Assembly (NCBI GenBank): GCA_040755835.1
Contig: JBFMAB010000057.1
Span: 1 to 64,000, forward strand
Length of the DNA: 64,000 nt
Direction of reading: 5' to 3'
Source of the DNA: JADLDB01 sp040755835
GTDB lineage: Bacteria; Myxococcota; Myxococcia; Myxococcales; Myxococcaceae
Shown here: one piece after another, positions 27,926 through 35,958 of the stretch
How the letters are laid out: every line of letters begins with the position of its first letter
Numbering within the stretch: the stretch's first letter is position 1
The notes under the pieces: model-generated
Seen by the model: the letters and a program-made list of their open reading frames with translations, nothing else
Told to the model about the DNA's origin: nothing
The model's database searches: none
Translations under genes and position numbers: made by a program

Positions 27926-29884
27926 GTGCTGCGGAGCTGGGTCGGAGTGCTGGCGTTCATCGCCCTGTCGGGCTGCGTCGTGAAGGTGAATGGCAGGACG
28001 TACAACAGCCTCTCGGAGGCGATGAGGGGCTCGAACGACCCGCAGTCGCCGCCGCCGGAGGCCGGCCAGCCCTCGGCCGACCAGCCAGGAGCGGCGCCCG
28101 GCCTCGTGGTGGAGCTCGACCCGGCCACCTCGCCCAACCCGCTCGTCATCGACGTCGGCGCGGTGCCGACGCCGGTGTCCGACTCGAAGAACTTCCTGCA
28201 GTGCCGCAACTCCGACAGCTACATGAGCGCCGCGCCCGTCGCGCGCCTGGTGGTGAAGGCGAAGACGAAGCTGCGCCTGTTGTCGAGAAACTCCGGCCTC
28301 ATCACGCTGCCGGGCGACAAGTTCCGCTGCTACGAGCACGACACCATCGGCGCGAAGGGGCTCATCTTCGTGCACGAGGGTGATTACGAGCCGGGCACCT
28401 ACGACGTCTACGCGATGGGGCGGCAGAACCAGAACGTCGCCACGCACCTCGAGCTCGTCATCGTCGACCGCGTGCCGCAGGACGCCGCGAAGCGCCTCGA
28501 CGCCGCCGCGCCCATCGAGGCGAAGCTGCAGGGCAGCACCAACCCGGCGTACGCGTCCTTCGACGTGCAGCCGGGCACCTTCCAGGGCGAGCATCTGAAC
28601 CTCGACTGCGCGAAGGGGCGCTCGCTCATCCCGGTGACGCGGCTCGTGGTGAGCGACGCGTCCACCTGGCGGGTGTCGACGGTGCGGGAGCACGCGGTGT
28701 ACCTGCAGGGCCCGGACGGCCGGTGCGTGAAGGACGGCGGCGGCGACCTGCCGAAGGGCCGCTACGGCGTCTTCGTCGACGCGTGGGACGTGGGCGCGAA
28801 GGTGGACCTCGCGCTGGTGGACGAGGAGCGCGGCCTGTCCTTCGCCGACGCGCCGCACGTGGACCCGGGCGACCTCAAGAAGCCGGTGCCGGTGCAGGTG
28901 ACGATTCCGGCGAACGAGTTCAAGCCGAAGCCGCTGTGCGGCGGCGGCGCGCGCACGCCGTCCTTCTTCATCGACGTGAAGAAGCCGATGACGAAGGTGT
29001 CGCTGGGCACGCTGGTGGCCGACGGCGACGTCGACTGGGCCGTCGCCGGCCCGCTCGACCAGACCAGGCGCCCGTACGAGTGGTGCAAGACCGGCGGCCG
29101 GTCCTGGGAGAAGCTGGAGAAGGGCACTTACGCGGTGTGGGTGAGCGCGAAGGACCCGGCCGCCGTGGGCCAGAAGGCGTACGCGCGGCTGATGGGCAAC
29201 TTCGACGACCACGTCGTCGACCTGAAGGCCGAGGGCGAGCCGCTCGCGAAGTTGATGCCGGTGCCCGCCGAGCCCGCGCTCAAGGACCGGCAGGTGTGGT
29301 GGTACTACCCGTACTACCGCCGCGACACGAAAGCCGTGGAGGCGCTGTTCCTCGACGCGCCGCCGCAGCTCTTCGTCTTCCTCACCACCGACGCGGACGC
29401 GGTGAAGGCCGGCGAGGCGCTGCTGCTCGCGCGCTGGGGCGCCGAGAAGTCCGAAGTCCTCCGCGCCAACGGCGAGCGCAAGGAGGTGCGCACCGAGCGC
29501 CTGACGACGGCGAAGCCCGCGAAGGTGCTGGTGCCCGAGGACTGGCCGGAGATCGCCAGGCCCAAGGACATCAGGGACGGGTACGCCATCACCTCGCCCA
29601 CCGACCTGCCGAAGTTCGCGAAGTGGGAGAACGACGAGGCGAAGCGCTACTCGTGCGTCGCCAACTGGATGTCGAAGAACGACCCGACGTGGGGGAAGAA
29701 CTACAACCTGGTGAACCTCCGCACCGGAGAGACGGTCACCGACCAGAAGTTCCGGCAGGCCGACAAGGTGTGCAACTCGGCCCGCGTCGAGGCGGCGGCG
29801 AAGTCGCTCATCCAGGAGGCGCACCAGAACCGCTTCGCGATGCGCGAGAAGCTGAAGAAGACGCTGCCCTCGAAGCTGAAGTGA
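27926..29884 (+). CDS. Large lipoprotein with three Cys-paired beta-domain repeats
   Basis: 652 residues from GTG 27926, with AGAGGAG six to seven bases upstream. Signal peptide with lipobox ALSGC. A Pro/Gln/Glu linker is followed by three related units of about 110 residues; each opens with a Cys (FLQCRNSD, NLDCAKGR, PLCGGGAR), has a second Cys about 45 residues on, and ends in G.Y.V strands (PGTYDVYAMG, KGRYGVFVDAW, KGTYAVWVSA). They resemble PPC-type beta-sandwiches. The C-terminal 200 residues are charged and helical. No enzyme motif. Divergent from the DctQM gene, so a shared regulatory region is likely. Confidence 0.85.
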   Translation: MLRSWVGVLAFIALSGCVVKVNGRTYNSLSEAMRGSNDPQSPPPEAGQPSADQPGAAPGLVVELDPATSPNPLVIDVGAVPTPVSDSKNFLQCRNSDSYMSAAPVARLVVKAKTKLRLLSRNSGLITLPGDKFRCYEHDTIGAKGLIFVHEGDYEPGTYDVYAMGRQNQNVATHLELVIVDRVPQDAAKRLDAAAPIEAKLQGSTNPAYASFDVQPGTFQGEHLNLDCAKGRSLIPVTRLVVSDASTWRVSTVREHAVYLQGPDGRCVKDGGGDLPKGRYGVFVDAWDVGAKVDLALVDEERGLSFADAPHVDPGDLKKPVPVQVTIPANEFKPKPLCGGGARTPSFFIDVKKPMTKVSLGTLVADGDVDWAVAGPLDQTRRPYEWCKTGGRSWEKLEKGTYAVWVSAKDPAAVGQKAYARLMGNFDDHVVDLKAEGEPLAKLMPVPAEPALKDRQVWWYYPYYRRDTKAVEALFLDAPPQLFVFLTTDADAVKAGEALLLARWGAEKSEVLRANGERKEVRTERLTTAKPAKVLVPEDWPEIARPKDIRDGYAITSPTDLPKFAKWENDEAKRYSCVANWMSKNDPTWGKNYNLVNLRTGETVTDQKFRQADKVCNSARVEAAAKSLIQEAHQNRFAMREKLKKTLPSKLK

Positions 29885-30158
29885 CGCCAACACCTGCGAG
29901 GCGGTGACGCTGCAGGGCTTCGCCGCGAAGCGCGGCATCGACTTCGCCGGCATCCCGGTGAAGCAGCCCATGCGCTACGACGAGGCGGGCTGGCTGGTGG
30001 CGGTGGACCCCGACGTGTACCTGCCGCCAGGCTTCCCGGGGAAGTACCGCGACGCAGCGCCGCCGGCGGCGGGGAGCGCTCGGCAAAGAAGGCCATCGCC
30101 GCCGGCCCCGGGTTCACGGTGCGCGCTGCATGTTAAGGCGTCAGAAAGAGGGCTCTAA
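29880..30158 (+). pseudogene. Possible out-of-frame remnant after the lipoprotein gene
   Basis: Directly after the lipoprotein stop, another frame reads DANTCEAVTLQGFAAKRG and later VDPDVYLPPGFPGKYRD, with coding-like composition for about 55 codons. It has no ribosome site and starts right after a stop in its own frame. It could be a cut-off paralogue or a frameshifted extension of the gene before it. After about 30060 the composition loses coding character. Confidence 0.4.
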
Positions 30159-30191
30159 ACAGAATAGTGCTCATGAAATGGTGCCTTTCAG
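30131..30191 (+). promoter_or_regulatory. AT-rich island before the hipB-like gene
   Basis: This short stretch is much richer in A and T than anything around it (TTAAGG, CTCTAAAC, AGAATAG, TCATGAAATGG) and ends at the start of an XRE-type regulator gene. TTAAGG (30133-30138) and TCTAAA (30154-30159) are 15 bases apart and could be weak -35/-10 boxes. No clear palindromic operator was found, though HipB-like proteins usually bind one upstream of their own gene. Confidence 0.35.
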
Positions 30192-30536
30192 ATGAAGCGC
30201 ACCCGAGCCACCACCGCCCTTCCGTCGGCCGTGCGCCGCGCCCTGGCCCAGCTCGGCGCGGACCTGTCCGCGGCGCGACGCCGGCGGAGAATCCCCGTCT
30301 CGTTGATGGCGGAACGCGCCTTCGTGAGCCGAAACACCATCGGCCGCGTCGAGCGCGGCGACCCGTCCGTCTCGATGGGCATCTACGCGACGGTGCTCTT
30401 CGTGCTGGGTCTGACCGAGCGGCTCACCGAGCTTGCCGCCGCGGAGCGCGACGTCGTCGGCCTGGGGCTCGAGGAAGAGCGGCTGCCGAAGCGGATTCGC
30501 GTGCCGCGGGCGCGCGGAGGCGGCGGTGGAGCGTGA
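30192..30536 (+). CDS. HipB-like XRE-family DNA-binding antitoxin
   Basis: 114 residues. An XRE helix-turn-helix spans about 15-75: LGADLSAARRRRRIPVSLMAERAFVSRNTIGRVERGDPSVS, then MGIYATVLFVLGL as the last helix. Such proteins repress their own operon and bind the HipA kinase. The gene overlaps the start of a broken hipA (GTG 30526) by 11 bases, so the pair was once a hipBA toxin-antitoxin or kinase module. The coding frame looks intact. Confidence 0.8.
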   Translation: MKRTRATTALPSAVRRALAQLGADLSAARRRRRIPVSLMAERAFVSRNTIGRVERGDPSVSMGIYATVLFVLGLTERLTELAAAERDVVGLGLEEERLPKRIRVPRARGGGGGA

Positions 30537-31492
30537 GCTCTTCGTGTCCGTCGACCTCGACGGCGCGGCGGTGCCGGTCGGGCGGCTGTGGGCCCGCACC
30601 CGGAGCAGGCGGGAGAGCGCGTCCTTCGAGTACGAGCGCGGGTGGCTGCTCCGGCGCGGCGCGTGCCTCCGCTGCTGCAGCTGCCGAAGTTGCTCGCGGC
30701 GACGACCCGAATCCTCGACGATCGCGAGACCGCCGACGACCTGCAGCTGGTGCTCGCGCCCGGCACCTCGCTCGGCAGAGCGCGCCCGAAGGCCAGCGTA
30801 CGCGACGCGAGCGGCGCGCTGCTCATCGCCAAGTTTCCGAAGAAGGACGACGAGTGGCCGGTGACACGGTGGGAGGCGGCGGCGCTGAAGCTCGCGCAAG
30901 CGGCCGGGGTGCAGACGCCGAAGTGGAAGCTCCACCTCGTCGCCCGCCGGCCGGTGCTGACGCTGTGGCGGTTCGACCGCGTCCCGGGGGGCGGGTGCCC
31001 TTCATGTCCGCGATGACGGCGTTGGCCGCGAACGAACGCGACCAGCGCGGCGACGTCGACCTCGGCGATGCGCTCCGCCAGGGCGGCAGCGCGGTCCAGG
31101 CGGACTGCGAGGCGCTGTGGCGCCGGTTGGTGTTCAACCTCCTCGTCTCCAACACCGACGACCACCTTCGCAACCACGGCTTCCTGCACGACGGTCGCGC
31201 CTGGCGCCTCGCCCCCGCGTACGACGTCAACCCGATGCCGGCGGACGTGCGGCCGCGGGTCCATGCGCTCGCGCTGGCCGGCGACGACCCGGCCGCGCCG
31301 TTCGACGCGGTGCTCGAGGACGCGCCACGCTTCGGGCTCACGACGAAGAAGGCGCGCCGCCTCGCGCGCGAAGTCGCCACCGCCGTGAAGGGCTGGTGGA
31401 AGGCCGCGGCGAGCGTGGGCCTCGGCGCCCGCGAGGTCGAGCGCATGGAGAGCGCCTTCGAACACGACGACCTCTCGGCGGCGTTGCGCTGA
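30526..31492 (+). pseudogene. hipA: Broken hipA-type Ser/Thr kinase gene
   Basis: Three frames together give a HipA protein with pieces missing. From GTG 30526 the first frame reads RELFVSVDLDGAAVPVGRLW up to FEYERGWL. At about 30655-30665 it jumps to another frame starting VPPLLQLPKLLA, skipping what in intact family members is about 100 residues, so a deletion occurred. That frame carries SLGRARPKASVRD and PVLTLWRFDR. At a G-run near 30986-30996 it shifts again to RVPFMSAMTALAAN, which contains the kinase core SNTDDHLRNHGFL and PAYDVNPMP and runs to 31492. No single frame can make an active kinase. Confidence 0.85.
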
Positions 31493-31596
31493 GGCTCGTA
31501 GGCTGGGCGCTGCGCGGCGTGTGGCGCGCCGAACCCCTCGTGACGGTCACGGCGCACGCGCCTTTCGTTGCCGCCGCGCGCCCCGCCTCGTAGAAC

Positions 31597-31621
31597 GGTC
31601 CCCGCATCCATCGCGGGGACC
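31597..31621 (+). promoter_or_regulatory. Inverted repeat over the ribosome site of tatT
   Basis: A perfect 9-bp stem, GGTCCCCGC (31597-31605) and GCGGGGACC (31613-31621), with a 7-base loop ends two bases before the ATG at 31624. The only Shine-Dalgarno-like sequence (GGGGA) lies in the right arm, so the hairpin in mRNA would hide it. It may control translation of tatT or be a protein-binding palindrome; a terminator is unlikely because no T-run follows. Confidence 0.5.
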
Positions 31622-31623
31622 CC

Positions 31624-32517
31624 ATGCCACGACTTCTCTTCATCGCGCTCGTCGCGCTCGCGGCGTCCGGCTGCATCAAGTCCATCGCCACCGGCGCCCT
31701 CGCCGACGCGCTGTCCGGGCCGGGCAACCTCGGCAGTGACGACGACCCGGAGCTGGTGCGCGACGCCGCGCCGTTTGGCCTGAAGACGATGGAGAGCGTG
31801 CTGGAGGCGCACCCCGAGCACGTCGGCCTCCTCACCTCGCTCGCGTCGGGCTTCACCCAGTACGCGTACGCCTTCGTCCAACAGGACGCCGACGCCGCCG
31901 AGCTCGAGGCGAAGTACGCGCAGGCGAAGGCCGGACGCTTGCGCGCGAAGAAGCTGTACCTGCGCGCCCGCGACTACGGCCTGCGCGGCCTCGAGCTGTC
32001 CAGCCCGGGCATCACCGAGCGGCTCAAGTCGATGCGCGGACTTTCGGAGGCCGTCGCGGGGTTGAAGAAGGAAGACGTGCCCCTCGTCTACTGGACCGCC
32101 GCCGCGTGGGCGCTCGCCGTGTCCAATGGAAAGGAAGACATGCAGCTGGTCTCCGAGTTGCCCGCCCCCGAGGCGTTGATGACGAAGGCGCTCGAGCTGG
32201 ACGAGGCGTGGGGCGACGGCGCGCTGCACGAGTTCTTCGTGTCCTTCGAGGCAGCGAAGCCCGGCGGCACCGAGGCCGGCGCGAAGGCGCACCTCGACAA
32301 GGCCGTGGCGCTCGCGCACGGCCGCCGGCTGGGCGTGCAGGTGTCCTGGGCCGAAGGGCCGCTCGTGCAGGCGCAGAAGCGCGAGGACTTCGAGGCCGTG
32401 CTCAAGGCCGTGCTCGCCGCCGACGTCGACGCCTCCAGGGCCGATCGTCTGGCGAACATCATCGCGCAACGGCGCGCGAAGCTGTTACTCGACCACGCCG
32501 ACGACCTGTTCAACTGA
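31624..32517 (+). CDS. tatT: TRAP-associated TPR lipoprotein TatT
   Basis: 297 residues with lipobox ALAASGC at the N-terminus. The rest is all-helical and follows the TatT family: DAAPFGLKTMESVLEAHPEH, GFTQYAYAFVQQDADAAE, RARDYGLRGLELSSPGI, VPLVYWTAAAWALAVSN and ALHEFFVSFEAAKPGG. TatT trimers bind DctP-type proteins and are thought to pass hydrophobic ligands. The dctP gene follows after 27 bases. Confidence 0.9.
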   Translation: MPRLLFIALVALAASGCIKSIATGALADALSGPGNLGSDDDPELVRDAAPFGLKTMESVLEAHPEHVGLLTSLASGFTQYAYAFVQQDADAAELEAKYAQAKAGRLRAKKLYLRARDYGLRGLELSSPGITERLKSMRGLSEAVAGLKKEDVPLVYWTAAAWALAVSNGKEDMQLVSELPAPEALMTKALELDEAWGDGALHEFFVSFEAAKPGGTEAGAKAHLDKAVALAHGRRLGVQVSWAEGPLVQAQKREDFEAVLKAVLAADVDASRADRLANIIAQRRAKLLLDHADDLFN

Positions 32518-32544
32518 TCCGCACCGCGACAAGGGGATGACACC

Positions 32545-33531
32545 GTGACCACGCGACTCTCGATTGCCCTGGTGGCCCTGCTGGCGATGCCCGCGCTCGC
32601 CGGCGACACCATCACCATCAAGCTGGGGACGTTGGCCCCGCAGGGGTCGACCTGGCACAACCTGCTCAAGGAGCTGTCGGAGAAGTGGGCCGAGGCGTCA
32701 GGCGGGCAGGTGAAGCTGAAGATCTACGCCGGCGGCACCCAGGGCAGCGAAGGCGACATGGTCCGCAAGATGGGCGTGGGCCAACTGCAGGCCGCGTCCA
32801 TCACCAACGTCGGCCTGCACGACGTCACCACCGAGCCGATGGTCTTCTCCACGCCCGGCATGGTCGACGAGAACGACTTCCGCGCCGTCTTCCCGAAGGT
32901 CGAGGCGAAGCTGAACGCCGCCGTCGAGGCCAAGGGCTACGTCGTGCTGTCCTGGGCGCAGGTCGGCACCGTGTACGTCTTCTGCACGCAGCCCTACGCG
33001 ACGCCCGAGGCCGCGAAGGACGCCAAGTTCTTCGCGTGGGACGGCGACCCCGGCTCCATCGAAGCCTTCAAGCTGGTCGGCTTCCGCCCCGTGGTGCTGT
33101 CGTCCACCGACATCGTGCCGTCGCTGCAGACGGGCATGATCAACTGCGTCTCGCAGGTGCCCGCGTACACGCTGACCGCGCGTCTGTTCGAGAAGGCGAA
33201 CAAGATGATGGACTTCCCGTGGACGTACCTCATCGGCGCCACCGTGGTGAGGAAAGACGTGTGGGAGAAGATTCCCGCCGACCTGCGGCCGAAGCTCCTC
33301 GCCATCGCGAAGGACATCAACGCGCGCATCGACGCCGAGGTGAAGAAGCTGAACGACGACGCCATCGCCGCGATGACGAAGCAGGGCCTCGAGGTGGTGA
33401 AGGTCGACCCGCTGCCCTGGCAGAAGGCCGCCGAGCGCTCGTGGCCCGCGGTGCGCTCGAAGGTGGTGCCCAGCGCCTTCTTCGACGAGGTCGTGCAGCT
33501 GCGCGACGAGGCGCGCAAGGCGAAGAAGTAG
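32545..33531 (+). CDS. dctP: TRAP transporter substrate-binding protein DctP
   Basis: 328 residues from GTG 32545, preceded by AAGGGGA. Cleavable signal ending PALAGD. The mature protein follows the DctP fold: IKLGTLAPQGSTWHNLLKEL, GGTQGSEGDMVRKMGVGQLQ, GFRPVVLSSTDIVPSLQTGM and WTYLIGATVVRKDVWEKIP. It binds solute in the periplasm and delivers it to the DctQM permease, whose gene is on the opposite strand about 5 kb away. Pairing with TatT marks it as the TatP subtype. Confidence 0.93.
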   Translation: MTTRLSIALVALLAMPALAGDTITIKLGTLAPQGSTWHNLLKELSEKWAEASGGQVKLKIYAGGTQGSEGDMVRKMGVGQLQAASITNVGLHDVTTEPMVFSTPGMVDENDFRAVFPKVEAKLNAAVEAKGYVVLSWAQVGTVYVFCTQPYATPEAAKDAKFFAWDGDPGSIEAFKLVGFRPVVLSSTDIVPSLQTGMINCVSQVPAYTLTARLFEKANKMMDFPWTYLIGATVVRKDVWEKIPADLRPKLLAIAKDINARIDAEVKKLNDDAIAAMTKQGLEVVKVDPLPWQKAAERSWPAVRSKVVPSAFFDEVVQLRDEARKAKK

Positions 33532-33687
33532 CGCGCTCCGCTCCGATGAGCGCACGCGGATGGGCCTGGCGGGCGCGGCGCAGGCGGGCGTGCTTGCGGC
33601 GGACACCGCGACGGCCCAGGGGCGCATGGCCCCGAGCCTGCCGCCCTGCTTTTCCGGGTGGGCTGCCGCGCGCCGGTCGAGTCGTGT

Positions 33688-35265
33688 ATGAGCCCGCGCG
33701 CTTCCATGACTTCCCCGCCGCACCAGTCGCCGCCCCCCGTCACGCCCGAGCAGATCCTCGAGGCCACCCGGCTCCTCGAGGCCATCGCCGCGGACCGCAC
33801 CGTCCTCGAGCCGCTCACCGAGGCCGAGCGCAAGGCGCTGCTCGCCGCCGCCGGCAAGGTGGCGCACCCGGCGCGCGACGAGGTGCACCGGCTGCGGAAG
33901 AACCAGAAGAAGAAGGAAGAGGCGGCGAAGCGCGCGAAGGACCGGGCGCTGCGGGAGAGCACCGCCATACGCGTCGCGCGGCAGCAGCCCGTCTTCGTCG
34001 CGCCTCCTCCGGTGCTGCCGTCGGGCCCGCGGAAGGACGCGCCGCTGCTCGAGGCGCCGCGCCACTGCTACGTCTGCAAGGCCGACTACCGCGAGGTGCA
34101 TCACTTCTACGACGCGATGTGCGTGGCCTGCGGCGACTTCAACTACGCCAAGCGCTTCCAGACCGCGCGCCTCGACGGCCAGGTGGCGCTCATCACCGGC
34201 GCGCGGCTGAAGATTGGTCAGCAGGCGGCGCTGATGCTGCTGCGCGCGGGCGCGCGCGTCATCGTCACCACGCGCTTCCCGCACGACGCGGCCACCCGCT
34301 ACGCGAAGGAGCCCGACTTCGCCGAGTGGGGTCACCGCCTCGAGGTGCACGGGCTGGACCTGCGCCACTCGCCCTCGGTCGAGCTCTTCGCGCGGTGGCT
34401 GGCGCGCCGCCTGCCGCGCCTTGACATCCTCATCAACAACGCCGCGCAGACGGTTCGCCGCCCGACCGGCTTCTTCGCGCACCTGATGCCGCTGGAAGAA
34501 GCGCCTCTGGCCTCGCTGTCCGAAGGCGCCCAGGTGGTGCTGCAGGGCCGGCAGGAGTGCCTGTCGGCGATGGGCCTCTCGCCGCAGCTGGGCGCCGGCA
34601 AGGGCGCCGACGTCACCGGCCTCGCCACGTGGCACGCGGGGCAGGGCCCCGGCGCCGGGCTCGTCGCGTCGGCGCGCGCCTCGCAGGTCCGTTACACGTG
34701 GGAGGACGCCAGCTACGGCATGGACGTCTTCCCCGAAGGGAAGCTGGACGCGGACCTCCAGCAGGTCGACCTCCGCACGATGAACTCGTGGCGCCTGAGG
34801 CTGCACGAGGTGTCCACGCCCGAGCTGCTCGAGGTGCAGCTGGTGAACGCGGTGGCGCCCTTCGTGCTGGCCGGCCGCCTGCGCGAGCTGATGCGCGCGA
34901 GCCCGCCGGGCCACAAGCACGTCATCAACGTCTCTGCGATGGAAGGTGTCTTCAGCCGCGGCACCAAGACGGACAGGCACCCCCACACCAACATGGCGAA
35001 GGCCGCGCTCAACATGATGACGCTCACCAGCGCGCCGGACTACGCGAAGGACGGCATCTGGATGAACGCCGTCGACACCGGCTGGGTGACGGACGAGGAC
35101 CCGGCGCAGCACGCCGCGCGCAAGAAGGACGACCTCGGCTTCCAGCCGCCGCTGGACATCGTCGACGGCGCGGCGCGCGTGGTGGACCCGGTGTTCTCCA
35201 CCGCCAACGGCGCCGAGCCGGTGTTCGGCCGCTTCCTGAAGGACTACCGGCCGTCGAGCTGGTGA
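33688..35265 (+). CDS. SDR-family oxidoreductase with N-terminal zinc ribbon and altered active site
   Basis: 525 residues from ATG 33688 (33658 and 33706 also possible). Residues about 1-100 are charged and helical. Next comes a likely zinc ribbon (CYVC then CVAC, 18 residues apart). The Rossmann part starts at VALITGARLKIGQQAAL, a variant dinucleotide-binding loop, followed by LDILINNAAQTVR. An insertion of about 110 residues precedes the strand with the catalytic Ser (VINVSAMEG). The usual Tyr-x-x-x-Lys is HTNMAK here, with Thr at the Tyr position. Coenzyme binding looks kept; classical SDR chemistry is uncertain. Confidence 0.85.
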   Translation: MSPRASMTSPPHQSPPPVTPEQILEATRLLEAIAADRTVLEPLTEAERKALLAAAGKVAHPARDEVHRLRKNQKKKEEAAKRAKDRALRESTAIRVARQQPVFVAPPPVLPSGPRKDAPLLEAPRHCYVCKADYREVHHFYDAMCVACGDFNYAKRFQTARLDGQVALITGARLKIGQQAALMLLRAGARVIVTTRFPHDAATRYAKEPDFAEWGHRLEVHGLDLRHSPSVELFARWLARRLPRLDILINNAAQTVRRPTGFFAHLMPLEEAPLASLSEGAQVVLQGRQECLSAMGLSPQLGAGKGADVTGLATWHAGQGPGAGLVASARASQVRYTWEDASYGMDVFPEGKLDADLQQVDLRTMNSWRLRLHEVSTPELLEVQLVNAVAPFVLAGRLRELMRASPPGHKHVINVSAMEGVFSRGTKTDRHPHTNMAKAALNMMTLTSAPDYAKDGIWMNAVDTGWVTDEDPAQHAARKKDDLGFQPPLDIVDGAARVVDPVFSTANGAEPVFGRFLKDYRPSSW

Positions 35266-35295
35266 CTTTGTTCGCCGGGCGGCTCCGCCCGTGCT

Positions 35296-35958
35296 GTGGT
35301 GGCCTCCGGAAGGAGGCGCGCGCTGGCACGGGAGCTGACAGTCGGCCGTCAGGCATTCCTCGCCGGCATCTTCACCGGCGCGCACGCCGTCGTCTACATG
35401 GTGGGGAATCACTGGCCGGTGTCGGAGCCGCGGCTGTTGCCGATGACGGCCATCGACACCTGGACGCCGTTCCTCCCCGCGACGGTGTTCGTCTACCTCA
35501 GCGACTACCTGCTGGCCTTCGTGGCCTTCATGAGCCTCGAGCGCCGCGAGAGCGTGCACCGCTTCCTGTGGGTGTTCATGACGTGCGTCGGCGTGGCCGG
35601 CGTCGTGCACTGGGGCTTCCCCACCACGTACCCGCGCGAGAACTTCCCCATCCCCCAGGACGCGCACCTCATGTCCCAATGGGCGCTGCGCGCGCTGCGC
35701 TTCTTCGACTCGCCCAACAGCTGCCTGCCCAGCCTGCACGTGGCGACGGCGACCGGCTCGGCGGTACTGGTCTACCGGGAGAATCGGAAGCTGTCGGGAA
35801 GGCTGTTCGCCTGGGCGATGGCGGTGTGCGCGTCCACGTTGACGGCGAAGCAGCACTACCTCGTCGACGTGCTCGCCGGCTGGCTGATGCTGGTGGTGGT
35901 CCTCTTCGTGGTGGACGCGGTGCGCGACCGGCGGCGCCGCGGGGAGGCGCTTGCGTGA
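35296..35958 (+). CDS. PAP2-superfamily membrane phosphatase/phosphotransferase
   Basis: 220 residues as read from GTG 35296. About six helices. The PAP2 motifs are SPNSCLPSLHVATATG (second motif, with His) and TLTAKQHYLVDVLAG (third motif, His and Asp). The arrangement matches lipid phosphatases and the Aur1/Ipt1 inositol-phosphotransferase branch. Start is uncertain: a perfect AAGGAGG at 35310-35316 lies inside this reading and is best placed for a CTG at 35323. It overlaps the next gene by four bases (GTGA). Confidence 0.85.
   Translation: MVASGRRRALARELTVGRQAFLAGIFTGAHAVVYMVGNHWPVSEPRLLPMTAIDTWTPFLPATVFVYLSDYLLAFVAFMSLERRESVHRFLWVFMTCVGVAGVVHWGFPTTYPRENFPIPQDAHLMSQWALRALRFFDSPNSCLPSLHVATATGSAVLVYRENRKLSGRLFAWAMAVCASTLTAKQHYLVDVLAGWLMLVVVLFVVDAVRDRRRRGEALA

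Noticed and set aside
32698..35856. Minus-strand open frame of 1052 codons
   Set aside because: Antisense to dctP and the SDR gene; no recognisable motif.
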